Assembly: GCA_016177775.1 (NCBI GenBank) | Contig: JACOUQ010000015.1 | Location: 248,001-312,000, forward strand | Reading direction: 5' to 3' | DNA length: 64,000 nt | From: Geobacter sp. | GTDB lineage: Bacteria; Desulfobacterota; Desulfuromonadia; Geobacterales; Geobacteraceae | Part shown: positions 24,541 to 32,484 of the stretch, one piece after another | How positions within the stretch are numbered: position 1 is the stretch's first letter | How the letters are laid out: each line of letters opens with the position of its first letter | The notes under the pieces: model-generated | What the model was told of the DNA's origin: nothing | Database searches by the model: none | What the model saw: only the letters and a program-made list of their open reading frames with translations | Position numbers and translations under genes: made by a program

Positions 24541-25404
24541 GTGCATCTTCCGGGAAGAAAAAATAGAGATTCCACAGCCTTTGCCGGCAGGGGGATGACC
24601 GAGCCGGCTTTGGTCCGCTGGTTCCTCATCGCTTCGGCATTGGCATTCCTTGCGCTCTTCCTCTTCGTCCCCCTGGCCGCGGTCTTCAGCCAGGCGCTGG
24701 AGAAGGGGTGGGATGCCTATATCGAGGCGATCCGCGAGCCGGATGCCCTGACTGCCATCAAGCTGACCGTTGTGACGGCGGCCATCGCCGTGCCGCTCAA
24801 CCTGGTTTTCGGGGTGTCTGCCGCCTGGGCCATCGCCAAATTCAAATTTCGCGGCAAGAGCTTCCTCATCACCCTGATCGATCTGCCGTTCTCGGTCTCG
24901 CCGGTCATCTCCGGCCTCATCTACGTCCTCCTCTTCGGCCTGCAGGGTTGGCTGGGGCCATGGCTCCAGGAGCACAACGTGAAGATCATCTTTGCCGTGC
25001 CTGGGATCGTGCTCGCCACCATCTTCGTCACCTTTCCCTTCGTGGCCCGTGAGCTGATCCCGCTCATGGAGGCCCAGGGGAAGGACGAGGAGGAGGCGGC
25101 AACGGTCCTCGGCGCTAGCGGGCTCCAGACCTTTTTCCGCGTTACCCTGCCGAACGTCCGGTGGGGAATCATCTACGGAGTGATTCTCTGCAATGCCAGG
25201 GCAATGGGGGAGTTCGGCGCGGTCTCCGTAGTCTCGGGACACATCCGGGGTTCGACGAATACGGTTCCGCTGCATGTGGAGATTCTTTATAACGAATACA
25301 ACTACGCGGCGGCCTTTGCCGTGGCGTCCCTCCTGGCTCTGCTCGCCTTGGTAACCCTGGCGGTGAAGAGCGTGGCGGAGTGGAAGATGAGGAAAGAGGC
25401 GTAG
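24541..25404 (+). CDS. cysW: Sulfate ABC transporter permease CysW (287 aa)
   Basis: GTG 24541 is used because AGAGGAG lies 8 nt upstream; an ATG at 24595 is a weaker alternative. About six helices, the block [24 protein letters not shown] near residue 115, and the EAA loop [26 protein letters not shown] near 190 are typical of CysW. The end ([18 protein letters not shown]) matches the family. The TAG stop lies in the opening bases of a REP element. Confidence 0.95.
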   Translation: MHLPGRKNRDSTAFAGRGMTEPALVRWFLIASALAFLALFLFVPLAAVFSQALEKGWDAYIEAIREPDALTAIKLTVVTAAIAVPLNLVFGVSAAWAIAKFKFRGKSFLITLIDLPFSVSPVISGLIYVLLFGLQGWLGPWLQEHNVKIIFAVPGIVLATIFVTFPFVARELIPLMEAQGKDEEEAATVLGASGLQTFFRVTLPNVRWGIIYGVILCNARAMGEFGAVSVVSGHIRGSTNTVPLHVEILYNEYNYAAAFAVASLLALLALVTLAVKSVAEWKMRKEA

Positions 25405-25470
25405 GGGCGACGCATGCGTCGCCCGACAAAGGCAATAGCAGTAAGAGGGCGAGGCATGCCTTGCCCCTAC
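25401..25470. repeat. REP-like element between cysW and cysA, supplying the cysW stop
   Basis: GTAGGGGCGACGCATGCGTCGCCC then GAGGGCGAGGCATGCC...GCCCCTAC; a sequence variant of the family with the same ends. Confidence 0.8.
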
Positions 25471-25490
25471 ACGATCACGAAAGGCAATAC

Positions 25491-26564
25491 ATGAGCATCG
25501 ATATTCGCGACGTAAACAAGAAATTCGGCACCTTCGAGGCGCTCAGGAATGTAAGCCTAACCGTTCCGTCAGGAGAGCTGGTGGCGCTTTTGGGGCCGTC
25601 CGGCTCCGGCAAGACAACGCTTCTGCGCATCATCGCCGGCCTTGAGTCCCCCGATGGCGGCAAGATCCACTTCTCGGGGGAAGATGCGACCAACCTGCAC
25701 GTGCGGGAGCGCCAGGTCGGTTTCGTGTTCCAGCACTACGCCCTGTTCCGGCACCTGACCGTGTTCGACAATGTCGCCTTCGGCCTGAATGTGAAACCGC
25801 GCAAGGAGCGTCCTGCCAAGGGCGCCATCAGGGAAAAGGTCCTTGAGCTGCTGCGCCTCGTCCAGCTTGAGCAGCTGGCGGACCGTTATCCGTCCCAGCT
25901 GTCTGGCGGGCAGCGGCAACGGGTTGCCTTGGCCAGGGCGCTGGCGGTGGAGCCTAAGGTGCTCCTCCTGGACGAGCCGTTTGGAGCCCTGGACGCCAAG
26001 GTGCGGCTGGAACTGAGACGCTGGCTGCGCCGTCTCCACGATGAGATCCACGTCACAAGCGTCTTTGTCACCCACGACCAGGAAGAGGCGCTGGAGGTGG
26101 CCGACCGGATCGTGGTGATGAACGAGGGGCGGGTGGAGCAGATGGGGACTCCGGAGGAGGTCTACGATAACCCGGCTTCGCCGTTTGTCTATAACTTCCT
26201 CGGGAACGTGAACCTGTTCCACGGCAGGATCGACGGCGGGGAGGCCCGGATCGACAACATCAGCATCGAGGTGCCGGATTTCGGTTCCGGCGACAACATC
26301 CCGGCCGTCGCCTACGTCCGCCCCTACGACATAGAGATATACCGCAGCCGCAGAAACCACGAGGATATAGAATCGGTCGTCCGCCACATCCAGGGGGCCG
26401 GGGCAGTGGCCCGCCTGGAGCTGGAACGGCTCGACACCAGGGAATTGATCGATGCCGAGCTGACGAGGGAGCGTTACCGGGAGCTGGCTCTGCGGGTGGG
26501 AGAGGCTGTCTATATCCGTCCTCGCAATCTGCGCGTGTTCGCGGGCGGGGATTACCAGATTTGA
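25491..26564 (+). CDS. cysA: Sulfate/thiosulfate ABC transporter ATPase CysA (357 aa)
   Basis: Start ATG 25491 ([13 protein letters not shown]); an earlier opening runs through the REP. Walker [10 protein letters not shown] near 37, signature [16 protein letters not shown] near 137, Walker [13 protein letters not shown] near 159, and the H-loop His in FVTHDQEEA near 193. A C-terminal TOBE-like regulatory domain follows (residues about 235-355). It powers CysTW and, as the only complete ABC ATPase here, might also serve the orphan permease at 11852. Confidence 0.95.
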   Translation: MSIDIRDVNKKFGTFEALRNVSLTVPSGELVALLGPSGSGKTTLLRIIAGLESPDGGKIHFSGEDATNLHVRERQVGFVFQHYALFRHLTVFDNVAFGLNVKPRKERPAKGAIREKVLELLRLVQLEQLADRYPSQLSGGQRQRVALARALAVEPKVLLLDEPFGALDAKVRLELRRWLRRLHDEIHVTSVFVTHDQEEALEVADRIVVMNEGRVEQMGTPEEVYDNPASPFVYNFLGNVNLFHGRIDGGEARIDNISIEVPDFGSGDNIPAVAYVRPYDIEIYRSRRNHEDIESVVRHIQGAGAVARLELERLDTRELIDAELTRERYRELALRVGEAVYIRPRNLRVFAGGDYQI

Positions 26565-26586
26565 TCTGGGGTTGAAAGGATATTCC

Positions 26587-27453
26587 ATGTCAGCACAGCA
26601 CATTGCATTTTACGGGAAGGGGGGAGTAGGGAAGTCGACCATTGCGACCAACGTAGCCGCGGCGCTTGCGGAAAAGGGGATACGCGTGCTCCTTATCGGT
26701 TGCGGCCCCCGCGACGACTCGACCACCCTGCTTACAGGAGAGAATAAGCGGCCGTCGGTGCTGGAACTGCTGCGGGAAGGGCGGAAAGTGCGTGCCGGCG
26801 ACGTGACGCTCGAGGGATTCAACGGGGTCCGCTGCATTGAGCTGGGGGACATCTATCAGTCCGGGGATTGCGCGGGCGAGGGGATTGCCGCGGCCCTTTC
26901 CGCCCTTACCGACGGGGGGGTGTTCGCCGAAGTCGACCCCCATGTCGTGTTTTACGACGTGCCGGGAGAGATTGTCTGCGGCGGCCTGGCCCTCCCCATG
27001 AAGAACTCCCTGGTCCGAAAAACTTACGTGGTCAGCTCACCTGACCTGGTTTCACTCTACGCGGTCAACAACATCTTCAGGACCATCAGCCGGTTTGGCC
27101 GAGAGGGGGGCGCCCGCCTTGGCGGCATCATCGCGAACGGGCTCACTTCATCCTTTGCAGAGTCGTACATAACAGACTTTGCCGGGAAGACCGGCTCAGG
27201 CGTGATCTCATTCATACCAAGATCGCTGATAACCCTGCAGAGCGAGCTGTATGGCAAGACCGTCATCGAGGTCGCGCCGAACTCCAATCAGGCTTACATC
27301 TATCGAAGGCTCGCGGGTCTAATCATAGAGAACGACAACACCACCATCCCCACTCCGCTCGATCAGCCGGAACTCCGGTCATGGGCCCGGCAATGGGGTG
27401 ACCGCATCTTCGAGCTGGAAACCGGAGTTATCAGGGAAGGCGCGGCAATCTAA
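26587..27453 (+). CDS. NifH-like reductase component of the nitrogenase-like system (288 aa)
   Basis: ATG 26587 with GAAAGGA upstream, 22 bp after cysA. The P-loop YGKGGVGKST occupies residues 9-18. The two Cys that hold the bridging [4Fe-4S] cluster of the homodimer are present at 95 (GDCAGEG) and 131 (EIVCGG). The Arg after the first cluster Cys, the ADP-ribosylation site in NifH, is Glu98 here, so that control is not expected. It is the only NifH-like gene in the window and must serve both D/K pairs. Placement inside the sulfate-uptake operon ties electron delivery to sulfur demand. Confidence 0.9.
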   Translation: MSAQHIAFYGKGGVGKSTIATNVAAALAEKGIRVLLIGCGPRDDSTTLLTGENKRPSVLELLREGRKVRAGDVTLEGFNGVRCIELGDIYQSGDCAGEGIAAALSALTDGGVFAEVDPHVVFYDVPGEIVCGGLALPMKNSLVRKTYVVSSPDLVSLYAVNNIFRTISRFGREGGARLGGIIANGLTSSFAESYITDFAGKTGSGVISFIPRSLITLQSELYGKTVIEVAPNSNQAYIYRRLAGLIIENDNTTIPTPLDQPELRSWARQWGDRIFELETGVIREGAAI

Positions 27454-27454
27454 A

Positions 27455-27469
27455 CTACTTGGTAAATAG
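27455..27469 (+). promoter_or_regulatory. CTAY-N7-ATAG dyad upstream of the corrinoid operon promoter
   Basis: CTAC-TTGGTAA-ATAG, starting just after the NifH-like stop. Unlike the other sites it lies upstream of the -35 box at 27488. Confidence 0.55.
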
Positions 27470-27487
27470 AGTTTGTCGAAAAAGTTC

Positions 27488-27516
27488 TTGCAATTCTCGG
27501 GCAGCTTTTTTATACT
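27488..27516 (+). promoter_or_regulatory. Promoter of the corrinoid methyltransferase operon
   Basis: TTGCAA 27488-27493, 17 bp, TATACT 27511-27516. Confidence 0.55.
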
Positions 27517-27537
27517 CCCGACAAATATCTGCCGGCT

Positions 27538-27596
27538 GACCGGACAACCGGAGGCTGAGGTTTTCTTTTTCCACGGAAAAGACCTCAGCCTTTTTT
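27538..27596 (+). promoter_or_regulatory. Leader hairpin and terminator, copy B
   Basis: GA-CCGG-ACAA-CCGG-A (27538-27552) followed by GGCTGAGG (27553-27560) pairing with CCTCAGCC (27583-27590) and six T. Clear attenuator geometry between promoter and gene. Confidence 0.65.
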
Positions 27597-27628
27597 ATTT
27601 TCTGCGGAAAACTTCGGAGGATTGGATC

Positions 27629-28300
27629 ATGGCAAAGTCAAAAGAGGAGCTCTTCCGGGAACTCTCGGAGTCGGTGGTGGAGATGGAGGAGGAGCGGACG
27701 GTCAAGGTGGCGGAGGAGGTGGTCCGCCAGGGGGAAGACGCGTACGAGGCAATAGAGAAGGGGCTTTCCCACGGGATGGAGCGGGCGGGACAGCTTTTCG
27801 AGGAGGAAGAGTACTTTATTCCAGAGCTGCTGATGTGTTCCGATGCCATGTATGCCGGTCTCGATGTCTTGAAGCCGCATCTGAAGCGGACCGGCGAGAA
27901 AAAGGGGAGAGTGGTCATCGGCGTGATCGAAGGGGACACCCACGACATCGGCAAGAACATGGTGCGGATCATGCTGGAGACCGGGGGGTTCGAGGTCACC
28001 GACCTGGGGCGGGACGTGCCTCCACGCAGATTCGTGGACACCGCCAAGGAGATCGATGCCGACATCATCGCTCTCTCCACCCTCATGACCACCACCATGG
28101 ACGGCATGGGGAAGGTGGTTAAGATCCTGGAAGAGGAGCAGATCCGCGCGGGATTCAAGGTCATGGTTGGTGGCGGCCCCATCTCCCCAGGTTTCGCGAA
28201 GAGGATCGGCGCCGACGGCTACGCGGTGAACGCCGCCGAGGCGGTCAAGGTGGCTAAACGGCTCCTTGAAGGAGTTGGCGGAGTGCAGGTGGTCGCATGA
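27629..28300 (+). CDS. Corrinoid (B12-binding) methyl-carrier protein, MtaC/MtbC type (223 aa)
   Basis: ATG 27629 with CGGAGG upstream; an earlier opening includes the leader. Residues about 1-90 form the helical cap domain (EEEYFIPELLMCSDAMYAGL). The Rossmann-type B12 domain follows with the cobalt-ligand motif GDTHDIGKN (DxHxxG, near residue 106), the SxL block ALSTLMTTTMDG and a GG motif MVGGGPIS. It carries methyl groups between substrate-specific and acceptor methyltransferases. The next gene, an MtaA-type methyltransferase, overlaps by 4 bp. Confidence 0.93.
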   Translation: MAKSKEELFRELSESVVEMEEERTVKVAEEVVRQGEDAYEAIEKGLSHGMERAGQLFEEEEYFIPELLMCSDAMYAGLDVLKPHLKRTGEKKGRVVIGVIEGDTHDIGKNMVRIMLETGGFEVTDLGRDVPPRRFVDTAKEIDADIIALSTLMTTTMDGMGKVVKILEEEQIRAGFKVMVGGGPISPGFAKRIGADGYAVNAAEAVKVAKRLLEGVGGVQVVA

Positions 28301-29349
28301 ACGCGTTGCAGAGATTCGCGGCGATGACCAAGGGAGAGCCGCTCGACCGCCTCCCCTGTGTCCCGATAATCGGCAACACAGCGGCCAGGGTCATCGGGGT
28401 AAAAGTATCCGCCATCCGCGGCGACGCCAGGCTTCTGGCCGATGCCCAGGTGGCCGCCTACCGCAGATTCGGCTTCGACGTGATCCGGGTCTTCACCGAC
28501 CTCTATGTGCAGGCCGAAGCCATGGGGGCGCGGGTGAAGGTCCCCGAAGACGAGACCGCCTACCTCGACGCGCCGGCCATAACCGATATCGCAGAAATAG
28601 ACCGCTTGCGGCCCCTCAACCCGAGTCGCGACGGTCTGATTCCCGCTCACCTGGAAGCGATGCGCAGGGTTGCGGACGCGGTGGGTGGCGAGGTGCCGGT
28701 TACCGGGGCCCTCTGCGCCCCCTTCACCACCGCGTCTCTGCTGGTCGGCGCGGAACAGCTCGTGCGCCTGACCCTGAAAGACCCGGAAGCGGTCCATCGC
28801 CTCTGCCGTCTGGCGCTGGAGTCGTGCCTGGCTTACGCCGACGCCATCATCGAAGCCGGAGCGACCCCCAGCCTCACCGACCCGATGGCCTCAGCCACGG
28901 TGATCAGCCCGCGCCAGTTCAGGGAATTCGCCTTCCCCTACCTCAAGGAGCTGATTGGCCATATCCACTCGCGCGGCAGGAGCGTCACCCTTCACATCTG
29001 CGGCCGGACCTCGAAGATCTGGGAAGCGATGGCCGAGGCAGGGGCGGACTGCCTGAGCATCGACAACGAGGCGAGCCTTGCGGACGCCAAGGTTGCCGTG
29101 GGTGAGCGGGTCCGGCTCATGGGGAACGTGCGGCCGTCCGAGGTGATGCTCCAGGGGACGCCGGCCGACGTCCGCAGGGGGGTGATCGACTGCGTGTGTG
29201 TAGCCCACGACAGCCCGAAGGGATACATCGTCGCCTCGGGGTGCAGCCTCCCCACGGAGACCCCCTTCGCCAACATTCACGCCATGATGGACGCGGTGCG
29301 GGAGATCGGCTGGCCGGTCAGGCCGGAAAAGCTTGGAGGAAGAACCTGA
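28297..29349 (+). CDS. MtaA/UroD-family corrinoid methyltransferase, copy 1 (350 aa)
   Basis: ATG overlaps the corrinoid-protein stop. It belongs to the uroporphyrinogen-decarboxylase superfamily in its methyltransferase branch: LDRLPCVPIIGN at the start, VTGALCAPFTTASLL near 133, and the zinc-site block VTLHICGRTSKIWEAMAEAG near 230 with the H-x-C arrangement. A second Cys lies near 305 (ASGCSLPTETPFAN). These zinc enzymes move methyl groups to or from the corrinoid carrier (MtaA, MtbA, CmuA, MtsA). Substrate not readable; sulfur context suggests a methylthiol or thioether. Confidence 0.9.
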   Translation: MNALQRFAAMTKGEPLDRLPCVPIIGNTAARVIGVKVSAIRGDARLLADAQVAAYRRFGFDVIRVFTDLYVQAEAMGARVKVPEDETAYLDAPAITDIAEIDRLRPLNPSRDGLIPAHLEAMRRVADAVGGEVPVTGALCAPFTTASLLVGAEQLVRLTLKDPEAVHRLCRLALESCLAYADAIIEAGATPSLTDPMASATVISPRQFREFAFPYLKELIGHIHSRGRSVTLHICGRTSKIWEAMAEAGADCLSIDNEASLADAKVAVGERVRLMGNVRPSEVMLQGTPADVRRGVIDCVCVAHDSPKGYIVASGCSLPTETPFANIHAMMDAVREIGWPVRPEKLGGRT

Positions 29350-29356
29350 AAATCGT

Positions 29357-29464
29357 CTCGCGCAAAGCCGCCAAGGCGCAAAGAACATCAAGACAAAAAC
29401 TCTTCTGGATTTAATGATAAACCGTTTCTCGCTCTCCTTTGCGGCCTTTGCGCCTTTGCGCGAG
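29357..29464. repeat. Hairpin repeat, GCAAAG heptamer/octamer family
   Basis: Left arm CTCGCGCAAAGCCGCCAAGG, right arm CCTTTGCGCCTTTGCGCGAG (imperfect complement). Same family at 43997-44078 and 53938-54040. Confidence 0.75.
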
Positions 29465-29497
29465 TAATATCTTTTTGGTTTTACAGGAGCCCGTCAC

Positions 29498-30517
29498 ATG
29501 AGTTCAACAAGCCCCAGGGAGCGGCTGGTCCGGGTATTGCAGAAGAAGTCCATCGACCGTCCCCCCGTCATCTGCACCGGCGGGATGATGAACGCGGCCA
29601 TCGTCGACGTGATGGAGACAACCGGACATACGCTGCCAGCCGGTCATGGCGATGCCGGGCTCATGGCGGAGATCGCCACCGACGTCCACCGGGCCACCGG
29701 GTTCGAGAACATCGGCATCCCCTTCTGCATGACGGTGGAGGCCGAGGTTCTCGGGAGCGAGATCAATTTCGGGAGCCTTGAGTGCGAGCCGAAGATCGAG
29801 AGGGAGCCCTTTCCTTCGGTGCGGCAGGTGGAGTTCCGCGACATCTCCGGGATGCTGAAAAGCGGCCGCATAGGCACGGTGGTGGAGGCTGCCAACAACC
29901 TTTCCCGCCGCCACCCCGATCAGCCGGTCATCGGCAGCCTGACCGGGCCGATCAGCACCGCCGCTGCCATTGTCGACCCGGTCACCTTTCTCAAGGAGCT
30001 GCGCAAGGACCCGGAAGGGGCGCACCGCGTCCTCTCCTACGTGAGCGATCTTCTCGTCGCCTTTGCCCAAGAGCTGGTGGACAACGGCGCCACCCTCATC
30101 GCTATCGGCGACCCGACCGCCACCGGCGAGATCCTCGGCCCACGGATCTTCGGCGACTTTGCGGTCCCCTACCTCAACAGGGTGATCGACGCGGTCCACG
30201 GCATGGGCGCACCGGTGATCGTCCATATCTGCGGAAAGCTCCAGGCGGTAAAGGGCTCTATCCCGCTGATCCGCGGCGACGCCATCAGCACTGACGCCCT
30301 GGTGAACCTGAAGCTCCTCAAGGAGGAATTCCCCCAACTCGTCACCATGGGGAACGTGAGCACCTTTCTCCTGGAAATGGGGGAGGCAGACAAGGTGGCC
30401 CGCCAGACCGGGCAACTGGTCCGGGACGGGGTGGACATCATCGCACCCGCCTGCGGCCTGAGCACGTCGTCGCGGCTGGAGAACATCCAGGCCATGACGG
30501 GGGTCGTGAAATCGTAG
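29498..30517 (+). CDS. MtaA/UroD-family corrinoid methyltransferase, copy 2 (339 aa)
   Basis: Same superfamily as the gene upstream but divergent in sequence: IDRPPVICTGGMMNAA near the start, VIGSLTGPISTAAAIVDP near 140, VIVHICGKLQAVKGSIPLI near 240 (zinc HxC) and IAPACGLSTSSRLEN near 310 (distal zinc Cys). Two such enzymes beside one corrinoid carrier fit a donor-side and an acceptor-side methyltransferase. AGGAGCC precedes ATG 29498. TAG stop 30515-30517 is part of the following REP. Confidence 0.9.
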   Translation: MSSTSPRERLVRVLQKKSIDRPPVICTGGMMNAAIVDVMETTGHTLPAGHGDAGLMAEIATDVHRATGFENIGIPFCMTVEAEVLGSEINFGSLECEPKIEREPFPSVRQVEFRDISGMLKSGRIGTVVEAANNLSRRHPDQPVIGSLTGPISTAAAIVDPVTFLKELRKDPEGAHRVLSYVSDLLVAFAQELVDNGATLIAIGDPTATGEILGPRIFGDFAVPYLNRVIDAVHGMGAPVIVHICGKLQAVKGSIPLIRGDAISTDALVNLKLLKEEFPQLVTMGNVSTFLLEMGEADKVARQTGQLVRDGVDIIAPACGLSTSSRLENIQAMTGVVKS

Positions 30518-30589
30518 GGGCGGCCCTGTGTGGCCGCCCTTGTCTGCATCGCCACCCAAAGGCGGGCAACCACATGGGGTTGCCCCTAC
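30514..30589. repeat. REP element supplying the stop of the second methyltransferase
   Basis: GTAGGGGCGGCCCTGTGTGG...GCCGCCC and GGGCAACCACATGGGGTTGCCCC units; GTAG holds the stop codon. Confidence 0.85.
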
Positions 30590-30613
30590 AAGACCGCCAC
30601 GGAGGCGAACGCA

Positions 30614-32278
30614 TTGTTGAACATCACCTTCCATCCCAACAACAAAACGGTCCAGGTCCCGCCCGGCACCACCATCCTTGCGGCTGCCCGCCTGGCAGGG
30701 GTCACCATCGAGACCCCCTGCAACGGCGCCGGGCATTGCGGCAAGTGCGTGGTCCGGGTCGATCCGGCGCTCCTCGATTCGCTTGTACTTCATGCCGAAT
30801 GCCAGCTTGCCGGGGAGGGGGATGGACTCGTGCTTGCCTGCCATGCGGAGGCTGTGGCCGACCTGACGGTATATCTGGTGGAGAAGGAAGAGAAGGGGCT
30901 CAAGATCGTCACCGCGGGCGTTGGTCATGAGACGCGCCTGAAGCCGCACATGACGAAGCGGTTCGATGCCGGAAGAAGGACCACGCGGGTCTTTGCCGGC
31001 GGGGAGTTGCTGGCCGAGGAGCCAGGCGATACTTCCGGCCGGCTTGTTGGCGCTGCAATCGACATCGGCACAACCACACTTGTCGTCTCCCTCGTTGACC
31101 TTTTGAGCGGCAGGGAACTGGTCTCCCTCTCCGCGCTCAATCCCCAGAGCCTCCATGCCCAGGATGTCCTCTCCCGCATCCGCTTTGCCTCGGAGGCAAA
31201 CGGACTGCGAACCATGCAGCGGGACGTGATCAACGCGCTCAACCTCCTGATTGCGGAGGGGGGCGAACAGGCGGGAATCGCCGTCAGCGACATCCATGAA
31301 GCCGTGTTCAGTGGCAATACCTGCATGCTCCATCTGGCGGCCGGGGTCGATCCCGCTCCGATCGGCAAGTGTCCGTTCATCCCGGCGCTGCGGGGGGGGA
31401 GTTATCTGGCCATGGCCGAAACTGGGGTGCAAGGGGCGCCAGCCGGCATTGTCTACCTGCCGCCGGTCATTTCCGGCTACGTGGGGGCCGATATAACCGC
31501 CGGCATGCTGGCTGCGCGTCTCACTGAGCTCCCCGGCACTATCCTCTTCATCGACATCGGCACCAACGGCGAGATGATCCTCGCCGTTGACGGCAGGCTC
31601 ACTGCCACTTCCACCGCCGCAGGCCCGGCCTTCGAGGGGATGAACATCTCATGCGGGATGCGGGCCGCCAGGGGGGCGGTGGAGTATGCGCAGGTGGAGG
31701 AGGACGGAGCCCTTGCAATACGCACCATCGGCGAGACTGAGCCGTCGGGCATCTGCGGCAGCGGCCTGCTCGACTTGGTGGGGGAGCTGGTCCGGACCGG
31801 TATGGTCGGGAAAAGCGGCCGTTTCGCGGACCCGGCCGATCCCTCGCTCCTTCCGCTTTTGGCCGCGCGGCTGACAAAGGCGGATGGCAAGACGGAGTTC
31901 CGGGTTTCCGAGCGGGTTTACCTGACCCAGAAGGACGTCCGCCAGGTGCAGCTCGCCAAGGGGGCAATCCGGGCGGGAATCGAGTTCCTCCTCAAGGAGA
32001 AGGGGGTGGCAGTCGCCGACATTGACCGGGTGTTGATCGCCGGCTCGTTCGGCTATCATCTGCGTGAGGAGAGCCTGATTACGCTGGGCCTCCTACCCCG
32101 GGGCGTTGCCGGGAAAGTGAGCTTTCTCGGCAACACCTCCAGGACAGGGGCCGAGATGCTTCTCATCAACGGCGAGCTGCGAAGCGGCCTGGAGAAACTG
32201 GTCCTGGATGTGGAACAGGTGGAGCTGACGGCCCGGGCCGACTTCGACAAGGTGTTCGTCGACGCCATGGGATTTTGA
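30614..32278 (+). CDS. Corrinoid-activating [2Fe-2S] ASKHA ATPase, RACo/DUF4445 type (554 aa)
   Basis: TTG start at 30614, 8 nt after CGGAGG; upstream sequence is REP. Residues about 1-85 are a plant-type ferredoxin domain with CNGAGHCGKC near 36-45 and a distal Cys (LACHAEA). A linker leads to an ASKHA kinase-fold region: VGAAIDIGTTTLVVSL near 150, IDIGTNGEMIL near 315, GICGSGLLDLVGEL near 380. This is the RACo architecture, which reduces inactive Co(II) corrinoid to Co(I) using ATP. Its presence indicates a working corrinoid methyl-transfer pathway. Confidence 0.92.
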   Translation: MLNITFHPNNKTVQVPPGTTILAAARLAGVTIETPCNGAGHCGKCVVRVDPALLDSLVLHAECQLAGEGDGLVLACHAEAVADLTVYLVEKEEKGLKIVTAGVGHETRLKPHMTKRFDAGRRTTRVFAGGELLAEEPGDTSGRLVGAAIDIGTTTLVVSLVDLLSGRELVSLSALNPQSLHAQDVLSRIRFASEANGLRTMQRDVINALNLLIAEGGEQAGIAVSDIHEAVFSGNTCMLHLAAGVDPAPIGKCPFIPALRGGSYLAMAETGVQGAPAGIVYLPPVISGYVGADITAGMLAARLTELPGTILFIDIGTNGEMILAVDGRLTATSTAAGPAFEGMNISCGMRAARGAVEYAQVEEDGALAIRTIGETEPSGICGSGLLDLVGELVRTGMVGKSGRFADPADPSLLPLLAARLTKADGKTEFRVSERVYLTQKDVRQVQLAKGAIRAGIEFLLKEKGVAVADIDRVLIAGSFGYHLREESLITLGLLPRGVAGKVSFLGNTSRTGAEMLLINGELRSGLEKLVLDVEQVELTARADFDKVFVDAMGF

Positions 32279-32292
32279 AACAGATACCGAAC

Positions 32293-32459
32293 CCGTGAGA
32301 ATTGAGCGCCCTGCCGCGCTCAGAGTCCCCTCGCTCCGCCGCAGTACGGCTCATTCCGCGCCCCCCTTCGCAGAATCGCTTCGGGGGGCTTTGCTCCATG
32401 TCGCCTACTGCGGCTGGAACTCGGGCACATTCGCGCCACAGGACACTCAATCCTCACGG
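32293..32459. repeat. Long nested inverted-repeat element
   Basis: Outer arms CCGTGAGAATTGAG (32293-32306) and CTCAATCCTCACGG (32446-32459) match at 13 of 14 positions. Inside are a CCGCAGTA/TACTGCGG pair and a CCCCCC...GGGGGG stem. Probably a MITE-like or large structured element. No coding potential. Confidence 0.6.
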
Positions 32460-32484
32460 ATTCGGTGAGATATCGGGAGGTCGC

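Noticed and set aside
29504..31432. Long open frame on the minus strand opposite the methyltransferase and activator genes
   Set aside because: It shadows well-identified plus-strand genes; its composition (Arg/His/Gly/Pro-rich) is typical of antisense frames in GC-rich DNA. The same applies to minus-strand frames opposite hgcA and both NifD-like genes.
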